Source of the DNA: Eimeria necatrix
Taxonomy: Eukaryota; Apicomplexa; Conoidasida; Eucoccidiorida; Eimeriidae
DNA length: 64,000 nt
Direction: 5' to 3'
Assembly: GCF_000499385.1 (NCBI RefSeq)
Contig: NW_013652089.1
Span: forward strand, 17,275-81,274
Positions within the stretch are counted from its first letter, which is position 1; every line of letters starts with the position of its first letter. The notes beneath the pieces were generated by a model. That model was not told the origin of the DNA, did not search any database, and saw only the letters and a program-made list of their open reading frames with translations. Both the position numbers and the translations under genes were made by a program. Shown in pieces: positions 49,012 through 59,557 of this stretch.

Positions 49012-49050
<39 letters not shown>

Positions 49051-49141
49051 GCAGCAGCAGCAGCAGCACCGACCTCTGGCTGGACGCTGGCCTGACCCCC
49101 CCACGGCGGCAGCGACCCCCAATGCCGGCTCCCCCACTCTC

Positions 49142-49185
<44 letters not shown>

Positions 49186-51059
49186 AGGGGCTGAGCCCGT
49201 ACGCGGGCAGCACGAAGAAGCTGGAGGCGGACATAAAGCAGCAGCTGCAGAACATCTCCAAACTTTGTGGAGTTCGCGAAAGTGACACAGGACTTTCTTT
49301 GCCTTCTCAGTGGGACTTAGCAGCAGATAAGCGCCTTATGCAGGAGCAGCCGCTGCAGGTGGCTCGCTGCACAAAAATAATACCCCCTACGGGGGCCCCC
49401 GGCGGCGCGGGGGGCCCCTCGGGCTCGGGGGCCCCCGGGGGCCCCCAGGGGGGGGGCCCCCGGGGCAGCATGGCGGGCGACGTTGATGAAGAAACCAAGT
49501 ACATCATTAACGTCAAACAAATCGCCAAATTCGTTGTTGGACTTGGCGAGAAAGTTGCCGCCATGGATATAGAAGAAGGCATGAGAGTTGGGTACGCCTC
49601 CGGAGGGTTTAGGGTTTAGGGTTTAGGGTTTAGGGTTTAGGGTTTAGGGTTTGGGGTTGATAGCGTGCTGGCTGGGTGAGGGGGGTGAGAATCTCAGCCA
49701 CGGCGAGGGCTTACCACTCAGAGTGTGGGGTGTTTAGCTTAGGATTTAGGGTTTGGGGTTTAGGGTTTGGGGTTTAGGATTCAGGGTTTAGGGTTTGGGG
49801 TTTTGCAGGGTGGACCGCAACAAATACAAAATTCAAATTCCGCTGCCTCCGAAGATCGACCCCACGGTGATGATGATGACAGTGGAAGAGGCAAGGCCCA
49901 GCAAACCCTAAACCCTAAACCCTAAACCCTTGCTCTAAACCCAAGTCCGGAGTTGCTGCCGTGTGCGGCTTGTCTTTTGCTGCCTCTAAGCAGCAGCATT
50001 CGCTGCCGCTGCTTCCTGGGTCTCTTTCGAGGGTTTAGGGTTTAGGGTTTCTGGCTCGGGGTTTCCCGTTTGGGGTCGAGGGTTTGGTTATTCTATTTGG
50101 GTTTTATTTTTTCGTTTGTTGTTTGGCGCGTAGAGCTGGGGATGATGTTTGGGCTGCCTGGAGTTTAGTTTTCTCAGCCTAGGGTTTAGGGTTTGCTGCT
50201 AGGGTTTAGCTCTCGCCGCTACCTGTTGCGTTTTCGCGTTCGCTGTCCAGGGTTTGTGGCCAGCTGTGAGGGTTTGCGTTGAGTGTGAGGGTTTGTGGTT
50301 TGTAGTGTTGAATCGCCTGTCTGGGGTTTGCGTTTGGCGCCTAGGGTTTGCGGCCAGCCTTGAGGGTTTAGGCGAGGATTAGGGTTTGCGTTCAGCCCTT
50401 TGGCGAGTGTTGCGCACTTGTCCGGCGGCGAGGGTTTGCGGCGCAGCCGCGAGGGTTTAGGGTTTGCGGCGCAGCCGCGAGGGTTTAGGGTTTGCGGCGC
50501 AGCCGCGAGGGTTTAGGGTTTGCGGCGCAGCCGCGAGGGTTTAGGGTTTGCGGCCAGCGGCGAGGGTTTAGGGTTTGCGGCGCAGCCGCGAGGGTTTAGG
50601 GTTTGCGGCGCAGCCGCGAGGGTTTAGGGTTTGCGGCGCAGCCGCAAGGGTTTAGGGTTTGCGGCGCAGCCGCGAGGGTTTAGGGTTTGCGGCGCAGCCG
50701 CGAGGGTTTAGGGTTTGCGGCGCAGCCGCGAGGGTTTAGGGTTTGCGGCGCAGCGAGGGTTTAGGGTTTGCGGCCAGCGGCGAGGGTTTAGGGTTTAGGG
50801 TTTGCGCGCAGAAGCCGGACGTGACCTACTCGGACGTGGGGGGCGCGAAGGAACAACTCGAGCAGCTGCGGGAAGTCCTCGAGTTGCCTCTCTTGCATCC
50901 CGAGCGCCTCCTCTCGCTCGGGATCGATCCCCCCAAAGGAGTTCTTCTTTACGGGCCGCCGGGCACGGGCAAAACCCTCACGGCCCGCGCAGTGGCCAAC
51001 AGAACTGACGCCTGCTTCATCTGCGTCATCGGCTCCGAACTCGTCCAAAAGTCCGGACC

Positions 51060-51096
<37 letters not shown>

Positions 51097-51521
51097 GGTG
51101 CTGCTGCTGTGGTGCTGCTGCTGTGGTGCTGGTGGTGGTGGTGGTGGTGGTGTTGTTGTGCTGTTGCTGCTGTTGTTGGTGCTGGTGTTGTTGCTGTTGT
51201 TGCTGCTGTTGTTGGTGCTGGTGCTGACGTTGCTGTTGTTGTTGCTGTTGCTGCGGGCGCTGTTGTTGCTGCTGTTGCTGTCCTTATTGCTGCTGCTGCT
51301 GCTGCTGGAGAACCTGCTGCTGCTGCTGCTGTGCTGCTGCTGCTGCTGCTTAGGTACGTGGGGGAGGGCGCGCGGATGGTGCGGGAGTTGTTTGAAATGG
51401 CCCGCAGCCGCCGCGCATGCATTCTCTTCATCGACGAGATCGACGCCATTGGCGGCAGCAGAGGCGCAGAGGGAGACGGCGGACACGGAGACCACGAGGT
51501 CCAGAGGACCATGCTCGGTAA

Positions 51522-51566
<45 letters not shown>

Positions 51567-52025
51567 TGCTGGTGCTGGTGGTGGTGGTGGTGGTGCTGCT
51601 GCAGCTGTGGTGGTGGTGGTGGTGGTGGTTTCGGTGGGGGTGGGGGGAGTGCTGCTGCTGCATTGATGGGCGGGGGGTAGGGGGAAGGTGCTGCTGCTGC
51701 TGCTGCTGCTTTTGCTGCTGCTGGTCTTACCTGGGCCTTTTTGTGGGCAGGGTGGATCTTCTTGTGCTATTCTTTTCTCTTTTTTCATTCCTTTTGTCTC
51801 CCTGATGGATGCAGTTGGGCGATGGGCTGAGTTAGCTCGTCGTCCTGCTGCTTGCGGATTGCGTTTGTTTTGCTGCTGCTGCTGCATTCGACCTTGCCGC
51901 TGCTGCTGCACTACGTGTCTTGCTGCTGCCGGTGTATTTCATATCTTTTTTGCTGCTGTTGCGTTTCACATGGCATCTCCTCCCATTCTGCCTCCCCGCG
52001 CCGGGCTGCTCACCCCTCCCCTGCC

Positions 52026-52070
<45 letters not shown>

Positions 52071-52223
52071 TGCAGAAATAGTGAACCAGCTGGACGGCTT
52101 CGAAGCACGCGGAAACGTTAAAGTCCTAATGGCCACAAACCGCCCCGACACTTTAGACCCCGCGCTGCTCAGACCCGGCCGCCTTGACAGAAAAATCGAA
52201 TTCGGACTCCCGGACCTGGAGGT

Positions 52224-52254
<31 letters not shown>

Positions 52255-53541
52255 TGCTGCTGCTGCTGCTGTTTTCATTGCTGGTCCTCTTTTGCCGTTG
52301 GCGCTGTTTCACCTGGTGGTGCTGTTGCTGTTTCTGTCTCGCTGCTGCTGCGTTATCTTGCTGCTAGTGGTGCACTGGCGTGCTGCTGCTGCTGCTGTTG
52401 CGCTGTCTCGCTGCTGCTGCTGCTGCTGCTTTTCTCTTGTGATGCCTCCTCTATGCCGGTTCTTCTACGTTTCCTTCCCACAGTCTCTTTGTTCTCCCCC
52501 GCTCCCTGCGGCTGCACTTTGCAGCCCAAGTAGCCTGCCTCGCTGCCCCAGCTGCTGCTGCTGCTGCTGCTGCTGCTGCAGGGCCGCACGCACATCCTGC
52601 GGATCCACGCGAAGACCCTCAGCGTCGACAGCAACATTCGCTACGAGCTGCTCGCCCGGCTGTGTCCCAACAGCACGGGGGCGGACTTGCGCTCCGTCTG
52701 CACAGAGGCGGGGATACTTGCCATTCGCGCCAGGAAAAAGGTCAGCTAGCCAGCCAGCTAGCCAGCTAGCTAGCCAGCCAGCTAGCCAGCTAGCTAGCCA
52801 GCTAGCTGGACATATAGCTAGCCGGATGGCTAGCCAGCTAGCTGACCAGATAACTATCCGGGTAGCTAGCCAGCAAGGCACCCAGCTAGCTAACCAGCCA
52901 GCTACCTAGCTAGCTGGTCAGAGAGCTAGTCATGGGCCAGCTACATTGCCAGCTAGATAAGCAGCTAGAGAGCCAGCTAGTCCGCCAGCAAGCTAGCTAG
53001 CTAGCTAGTCAACTAGGTAGCTAGCTAGACTGCAAACTTGCTAGCCGGCTAGCCAGCCAGACAGCTAGCCAGCTTGCGTGCTACATAACAAGAAAGTCAG
53101 CTAGACACAGCAGACGGCGGCCACCTCGCTGGGGCGCAAAGTCGCAGATATTGCTGGCTTGTCTTTGCAGATGGAGCACTATTTGCTGCTGCTCTACTTA
53201 CTGCTGCTGCGTTTGCCGCTGCTCTGTTTGCTGCTGCTCTGTTTGCTGCTGCTCTGTTTGCTGCTGCAATATCTGCTGCTCCTCTATTTGCTTCTGCTCT
53301 GTCTGTTGTTCCTCTCTTCAGTGTTGCTGAATTTGGTGATGCTCTCTTGACTGTGCTCTACTTGCTGCTGCACTATTTGCTGCTGCTGCATTTGCTGCTG
53401 CCTAGCTAGCCATGGCGTGTCTTTGGTTGGCCGGCTGTTTGCTTCAGAGCATCTCTGAGAAGGACTTTATTGAGGCGATTAACAGAGTCATTAAAAGCTA
53501 CAAACGCTTCAGCGCCACTGCCAAATACATGGTCTATAACT

Positions 53542-53543
<2 letters not shown>
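48781..53543 (+). CDS. RPT1: 26S proteasome regulatory ATPase subunit RPT1 (S7/PSMC2)
   Basis: Eight exons: 48781-48894, 49188-49591, 49809-49890, 50812-51050, 51354-51517, 52076-52221, 52582-52740, 53448-53543; 467 residues, close to the ~430 typical of the family. RPT1 is one of six AAA ATPases in the proteasome base that unfold substrates. RPT1-specific blocks are [49 protein letters not shown] and RVGVDRNKY. Walker A GPPGTGKT lies at 50953-50976, pore loop KYVGEG spans the 51050/51354 junction, Walker B is FIDEID, the Arg-finger region [11 protein letters not shown], and the C-terminus KYMVYN. Exon 2 has a Gly/Pro/Ala insert of about 25 residues absent from typical RPT1. Intron 3 appears to use a GC donor (GAAGAG|GCAAGG), which preserves [14 protein letters not shown]. 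All introns are repeat-filled. Confidence 0.97.
48895..48927 (-). repeat. Telomere-like AAACCCT at the start of RPT1 intron 1
   Basis: The intron opens GTAAACCCCAAACCCT and continues with AAACCCT units, so the 5' splice site is fused to the repeat. Confidence 0.9.
49605..49800 (+). repeat. Telomere-like TTTAGGG in RPT1 intron 2
   Basis: Six units at about 49611-49655 and degenerate TTTAGGG/TTTGGGG copies at 49733-49803 up to the TTTTGCAG acceptor. The sense strand is G-rich, the opposite of intron 1. Confidence 0.9.
50427..50800 (+). repeat. 28-bp minisatellite combining TTTAGGG with a GC hairpin
   Basis: About 13 near-identical copies of a 28-bp unit: GGGTTT, then GCGGCGCAGCCGC (an interrupted palindrome), then GAGGGTTTA. 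Two copies carry a GCCAGCGGC variant. The array fills the 3' half of RPT1 intron 3 and ends at the acceptor of exon 4 (50812). Upstream, at 50030-50420, degenerate TTTAGGG and AGGGTTTGCG words look like its precursor. Confidence 0.9.
51061..51350 (+). repeat. CTG/GTG/GTT repeat filling RPT1 intron 4
   Basis: Almost the whole intron is (CTG)n, (GTG)n, (GTT)n and mixtures, ending GCTGCTTAG at the acceptor. Introns 5 (51518-52075) and 6 (52222-52581) also contain long (CTG)n tracts. Confidence 0.9.
52741..53100 (+). repeat. AGCT/AGCC (GCTAGC) satellite, RPT1 intron 7
   Basis: About 360 bp of 4-bp AGCT and AGCC units in changing order, giving repeated GCTAGC palindromes, starting right at the 5' splice site (GTCAGCTAGCC). 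It is followed by CTG-rich sequence to the acceptor at 53447. Confidence 0.9.
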
Positions 53544-53572
<29 letters not shown>

Positions 53573-53784
53573 TGCAGCTGCAGCAGCAGCGGCGGGAGAG
53601 GCGCCTGCGTGGCTGCAGGCCTCGCTGGAGCCGCAGCAGAAGCAGGAAACTGCTGCAGCAGCAGCACTTGCTGGAGCTCCCAAATAGCTGTTTAGCTCAG
53701 GCTAGCTGGGCATTTCGTTTGCTACAGCTCCTGTGGCAAGCAGCAGCAGCAGCAGCAGCAGCAAGGGCTGCAGCAGCAGTTTGG

Positions 53785-53798
53785 GGTGTACGTACACC
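53785..53798. repeat. Dispersed palindrome GGTGTACGTACACC, copy 5
   Basis: Perfect 14-bp palindrome about 240 bp downstream of the RPT1 stop codon. Confidence 0.85.
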
Positions 53799-54228
53799 CA
53801 AAGCGCTGCAATGGCACTTTGACCTAGAGACGCACCGAGGGCCGCAGCAAGGCCCAGCTGCCGAGCAAAGAAGCATTTGCTTTTGTTGCTGCTGCTGCAG
53901 CAGAAACTGCGCATGCATCTTATATACAAAGAGACCCCTAAAGCACCTTAGTGGTTGAGGCCCCCCAAAGAGACGCCTTGTGGGGCCCCCACAGCCTCAG
54001 GGGCCCCCTTAGGGGCCTCCTTTGGGGCTCTAGGGCCCCTAGTGCTATTGTAGGGCCCCTAGGGCTATTGTAGGGCCCCTATGGCCATTATAGGGCCCCT
54101 AGGGCCTCCTAGGTTTCCCAGGGGCCCCTTTGGCTGGCAGTTTATTTCGTGGCTAGCTGAGTATATAAGTAGTCCTAAGAGTGATTCTTCTTAGGGAAAA
54201 TCTAGAGAATTTCCACATTATTGAAGTG

Positions 54229-54252
54229 TGCATGCATGCATGCATGCATGCA
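54229..54252. repeat. (TGCA)n microsatellite
   Basis: About six TGCA units, giving overlapping TGCATGCA, a known recognition word of one Plasmodium ApiAP2 factor class. A further GCATGC pair lies at 54263-54272. Confidence 0.85.
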
Positions 54253-55212
54253 CCGGAAGGCGCATGCGCATGCAAGTGAATTTGTGCATGCAAGGGGCTG
54301 ATGGCCTATATGGTGTTGTCTTTTTCGAAAATAAAGCTGAGTCCTTTATTTGTGCATAAAGGCTCTCAAGCAGGCCACTCACTGCACTTAATATATAACA
54401 TTTGAGTAGAAAATCAAATAATTTATGTTTAATAATGATGTTAAGTTTATATCTCTGCATTTGCACACAGACAAAGTCCTCCACAGGCCAGCCAGCCCTC
54501 ACAGCAGCAACTGCAGCAGCTAGTTGCACAAGACCCTCTTAGGGGCCCCCATGTATCGGCCCTAGTTAGGGCCCCCACGGCTTTGGGGGCCTCCGGCCCT
54601 GGGGGCCCCCAATTAGTCGGCCCCAGGGGGCCCCCTAGGCAGCTCATATTCTTTATTTTCAGTTAATTGAATTAAAACTTAAAAAATAAATCAAATGGCT
54701 TATCTCCTTAGCCATAAAATTGCAAGCCAGGCTACTTACAGCAGTCCCAAGGGCCCCGAGGGGCCCCCTTGGGCCCCAAGGGGCCTCTGGTACCCCCAGG
54801 GGCCCCCCAACACTGCCTGGGGGCCCCAAGCCGCTTCGCCTTCTTTATGAGGCTCCCTGTGCTGAAAACCGATTTTTTTGTCTTCACGAATAATTAGAAA
54901 ACGAAACATAATGTTTGTAAGATAAGATTTCCCTGGGGTGCCTCCCGCTGCATCTCCCAGGCGCCTACAGACGACTTGCAGGGCTCGGACAGTCTGAAAC
55001 TCCAGCATTTAAACTCCCAAAAGCATCAAACATGTATTTTTGATTGTTTATTTGATTAAAAACTCCGAAAAGGAACGCCTGAGAGGGCCCAAGGGCCTTT
55101 GGGGGCCCCCAGGGGCCTCTGCCGAGGTGCGCGTACACCTGAACAAGCCACGGGGAGCGCTGGGGCCCCCCAGGCTTATCTCTGAGTTTCTGGGGCCCCC
55201 ACAGCAGCAACG

Positions 55213-55637
55213 ATGCAGCAGCAGCAGCGCTGGCAAACAGCAGCAGCAGCAGCAGCAGGGCCCCACCCCCGAGCCTCTTATTCGGGAGAGGCCTCCTACA
55301 TGTGGCTGCCGCCGACTTCGGCCTCGGCCCCAACTGCAGCTTCAGGGGCCCCCATGGGGGCCCCTTTGGGGGCCCCCTTGGGGCCCTCCATGGGTTCTAC
55401 TCTGGGGGCCTCAATGGCGTCATCTATGGGGGCTACCGTGGGGGCCCCCCTGGGGGCCCCCCTAGGGGCCCCATTGGGGGCCCCCCTAGGGGCCCCCCTC
55501 GGGGCCCCCCTCGGGGCTTCCCTGGGGGCCCCTGGGCTGGTTGAAAACCCCAGCAGCCGCCGCGCTGTGCGGATTATAAATTTGAAGCCAATGAGAGAGC
55601 TGCGGGTGCTGCTGCTGGACACTCAAGAGGCCCAAGA

Positions 55638-55670
<33 letters not shown>

Positions 55671-56295
55671 TGAGACACAAGTTGTTGCTGTCAAGGTGAG
55701 TTCTGGCTTGACGCACGCTTGTCTGCAGCAGCTGCTGCTGCAGCTCTTGCTGCGTTTGCTGCTGCTGCCGCCCTCTGCGGCTGCACTTGCTGCTGCTGCT
55801 GCGTTCGGCTGCTGCTGCAGCTGTGGCAGCAGCAACTGCTGCTTGTACTGCTGCTGCAGAAGCTGCTGCTGCGTTCCGCTGCTGCGGCGCTCCTTGCAAC
55901 AGATGCTGCTGCTGCCGCATTCTGCTGCTGCGGTGCTCTGTGCAACACACGCTGCTGCTGCTGCATTCTGCTGCTGCTGCTGCTGCTGTGCTTGCTGCTG
56001 CTGCAGCTGCTGGGGCCTGGGCCTTCGGAACGGCCTGGGGCCCGCGGGCTTCGCGTGGGTAGCGGAGCAGCAGCAGCAGCAGGGGGCGGCGCGGCTTCTG
56101 CAGCAGGACCAGCAGCAGGAGCAGCGGGAGCAGCAACAAGTGCAGCAGCAGCAGCAGCAGCAGCAGGAACTGCAGAAATATTCGGACTCGAACTGCTGCC
56201 AGATATAGAAGTGACTCTTCCTCCTGCTGCTCGGCTGGCCATCTTCACCTGGGGTGGATGTACACTCCAAGTCCGAGGGCCTGTGCACCAAGTGA

Positions 56296-56339
<44 letters not shown>

Positions 56340-56538
56340 TGTGTCTCACGGTGCGGACGGCGAAGTTGGCGGGCTTTTGCTGCTGCTGCTGCTGCTGCTG
56401 TTGGTACTGTTGCTGCGGGCGCTGCTGCTGGCGGCGGGGATGGTGGCAGCGGCGTACTTCTGATGCTGTTGCTGCTGCTGTTGCTGCTTCTGGAATTGAA
56501 TGTAGCACAACACCAAAAGAAGCAGCAGCAACAGTAAC

Positions 56539-56571
<33 letters not shown>

Positions 56572-57420
56572 TTGTTGTCTGGACTTTGTAGGGCCGGGCG
56601 CACCAGCAGCAGCAAAGGGCCCCGCAGCGTCTCATTGTGTCTGTTTGCCTCTTTGTGTTTCTATTGGCTTGACTTACCTTCGAAATGACGCTCCTGGCCC
56701 TTAGGGTTTAACGTTGAGGGTTTAGGGTTTAGGGTTTAGGGTTTAGGGTTTAGGGTTTAGGGTTTAGGGTTTGCTGCCTTCAGGAGTACGAGGCTTCGGA
56801 CCGCCCCATGTCTTACATTTTCAACTTGGAGTCCGCGCTGCATGCGAGGCGCCAAGCAGCAGCAGCAGCACAAACCCTAGGGCCCAGGGTGAGGGTCCCG
56901 CAGCTAGCCACGTAGCTAGCCGCGTAGCTAGCTGCGCAGCTAGCCACGCAGCTAGCCACGCAGCTAGCCACGTAGCTAGCTGCACAGCTAGCAACGCAGC
57001 TAGCCGCGCAGCTAGTTGCACAGCTAGCCACGCATATAGCTGCACAGCTAGCCAGAGAGCTAGCCACGCAGCTAGCCACGTAGCTAGCAAAACAGCTGGC
57101 CACACAGCTAGCCACACAGCTAGCCACACAGCTAGCTACACAGCTAGCCGCGCAGCTAGCCGCACAACTAGTCATACAACTAGCTGCAGGCAGCTGCGGC
57201 CAGGCAGCTAGCGACGGCGCTGCTGGGTCTCACAAACACATGAGGGTAGCTAGCTGGCTAGCTGCCAGCTAGCTGCAGGTAGCTGCCAGCTAGCTGGCTG
57301 GCTGCCAGCTAGCTGAGTAGCTTCCAGGCAGCTGACTAGCTGCAGAGACGCCGCCGGCTGCGTAGCAAAGCAGCCAGTGCCTTCTCTCTTTCCACGGCTC
57401 TGTTCTCGCTCTGCTGCTGC

Positions 57421-57453
<33 letters not shown>

Positions 57454-58270
57454 GCAGGTGCTGGTGACTGGAAGCAGCGGCAGCGGGAAGAGCAGCGTCT
57501 GCCAAATTCTCTGCAATTATGCCCTGAGGGCCGGCTGGACTCCAGCATTTCTGGAGCTTGATGTCAGGTAAGAAGTCCCCAAGTTCTTAAGGGCTTTTGA
57601 GGGCCCCCGGGGCCTTCAGGGGCCCTCAAAGGGCCCCCTGGGGCTCCTTCGGGGGGCCCCCTCAGCCGTTTAGAGGGCCCCTGAAGGGGCTCGCCTAAGC
57701 GACTGAGGTTAAGTGTTCTTTGAAGGGCTTTCAAGGCCTCTGGGGGCTCTCCGGGGGCCCCCAGACGTCTTAAGGGGCCCCCAAAGGGCCCCCCGAGGCC
57801 ACGGATGGGCCACCTCTGCGCTTTAGGGGCCCCCACAAATCTTGAAGGGGCTACCAGTGCCCCAAGGGGCCCCCACAGGCCTCGAGGGGCCCCTAAAATG
57901 CCACTAAAGGACCTCCAAAGACTATTGGGGGTTTTACAGGGTCCGTGGGGGGCCCCAGGGGGCCCCCAGAGGGCACATGCCCAGAGGCCCCCAATGGCGC
58001 TGCATGAATGGCTGTCTAGACGTGCACAGAGGCTAGTTGTTCAGGGTTTAGGGTTTGCTGTTAAGGGTTTAGGGGGTTTAGGGTTTGTTGTTTAGGGTTT
58101 AGGGTTTAGGGTTTGGTGGGCGTGGCTCAGGGGCAGCTGCGACAAAGCGCCGCTGCAGATGCCCCCCGGCTGCATCGGCTGCTGCGTCTGTCGCTCGCTG
58201 GATGCGGAGGAGCCGCAGGAGCCTCTTGTATATTTTTTGGGCAGCAGCAGCAGCCACAGGCCTGCTGCTG

Positions 58271-58303
<33 letters not shown>

Positions 58304-58377
58304 GCGCCGGCAGGTGTCCGCCGGCGCCGCCGGAAGTCGAGATGCCGGAGCCCGGCGCAGCAGCAGACGAGCAGGAC

Positions 58378-58412
<35 letters not shown>

Positions 58413-58980
58413 CTCCACAGAGACAGCCACAGGGCCCGCAGAGGCTTCTGCGGAGCTCTTCACTTGGGCTTGCTGCTGCCTCAGCACTGCGCTGCATGCA
58501 GCCTTTGCCCGTTCGCTGCTGCAGCACTCAGCTGCAGCAGAAGCGGAAGACAGCAGCCACTGCAACGAGACCCAGGCGCCTTCGCTGGCAGCTTCAGGTG
58601 AGCTGCTCTGCTAGCTGTGGCTAGTTGTGGCTAGCTGTGGCTAGCTGTGGCTGGTCGTGGCTAGCCGTGGCTAGCTGTCACTACCTGTGGCTAGCCGCGG
58701 CTAGCTGTGCCTAGCTGTGGCTAGTGGCGGGTAGCTGTGGCTACCTGCGGCTAGCTGCGGCTAGCTGCAGCTAGCTGCAGCTAGCTGCAGCTAGCTGTGG
58801 CTAGCTGTGGCTAGCTGTGGCTAGCTGTGGCTAGCTGTGGCTAGCCGTGGCTAGCCACAGCTAACTGTCCATGCGTGTGGCTAGCTTTCCGCAGCTACAG
58901 CTGGCTGCCTCGCGTATACCCACTCATCGCTGCTGCTGCTGCTGCTGCTGCCGCTGCGAAAGTCACTCCCTGCCTACACG

Positions 58981-59015
<35 letters not shown>

Positions 59016-59526
59016 AGGCCTGATAGCGAACGCGCCGCACCAGGTTTCGCTGCAGCAGCTGCAGCAGCTGGTGGACGTCTTCGGCTTCGACATTATAATT
59101 GTTCTGGACAATCCCTCGCTGTCTCACGACTTGGCTGGGGTGTACGGACACGTGCTGCCGGACACGGCGGAGGAAGCAGCAGCGCAGCAGCAGCTGCAGC
59201 AGCAGCTGCAGCAGCAACTGCAGCAGCAGCAGCAGCACTGCGCGGGGGCAGCGGCAGCGCCCAGAATCCACAGAGTCGAAGTCGTGCCGCTGCCCAAGCT
59301 AGAGGGCACCGTCGCAGTAAGCCCGAGCTGCTGCTGCTTCTGCTGCTGCTGCTACTTTTGCTGCTGCTGCTACCCTTGTCACCGCTGCTGTTCTTGCTTC
59401 TACAATCGTTTCTGCTGCTGCTGCTGCTGTTTTTTCTGCTGCTGTTCCTGTGCCTGCTGCGGGTCTTGCTGCTGCTGCTTCGCCTACTCACGCCGCTGAG
59501 CCTTTCGTACTCACGCCTCTAGCTTC

Positions 59527-59557
<31 letters not shown>

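Larger units (their letters stand above)
53544..55212. other. Intergenic between RPT1 and CLP1
   Basis: Starts with (CAG)n in the presumed RPT1 3' untranslated region (53544-53770). It holds a perfect GGTGTACGTACACC at 53785, GGGGCCCC-type words at 53.95-54.15 and 54.54-55.2 kb, a (TGCA)n run at 54229-54252 and AT-rich DNA between. A variant palindrome, GGTGCGCGTACACC, is at 55126. No gene is supported. Confidence 0.55.

Noticed and set aside
50427..50800. Regular repeat array considered as a CRISPR array
   Set aside because: There are no unique spacers; it is a head-to-tail 28-bp minisatellite in a eukaryotic intron.
50788..51911. Two long minus-strand frames (about 290 and 320 codons)
   Set aside because: They run antisense over RPT1 exons and CTG introns and consist of His/Ser/Thr/Asn runs; the sense strand encodes a conserved AAA ATPase.
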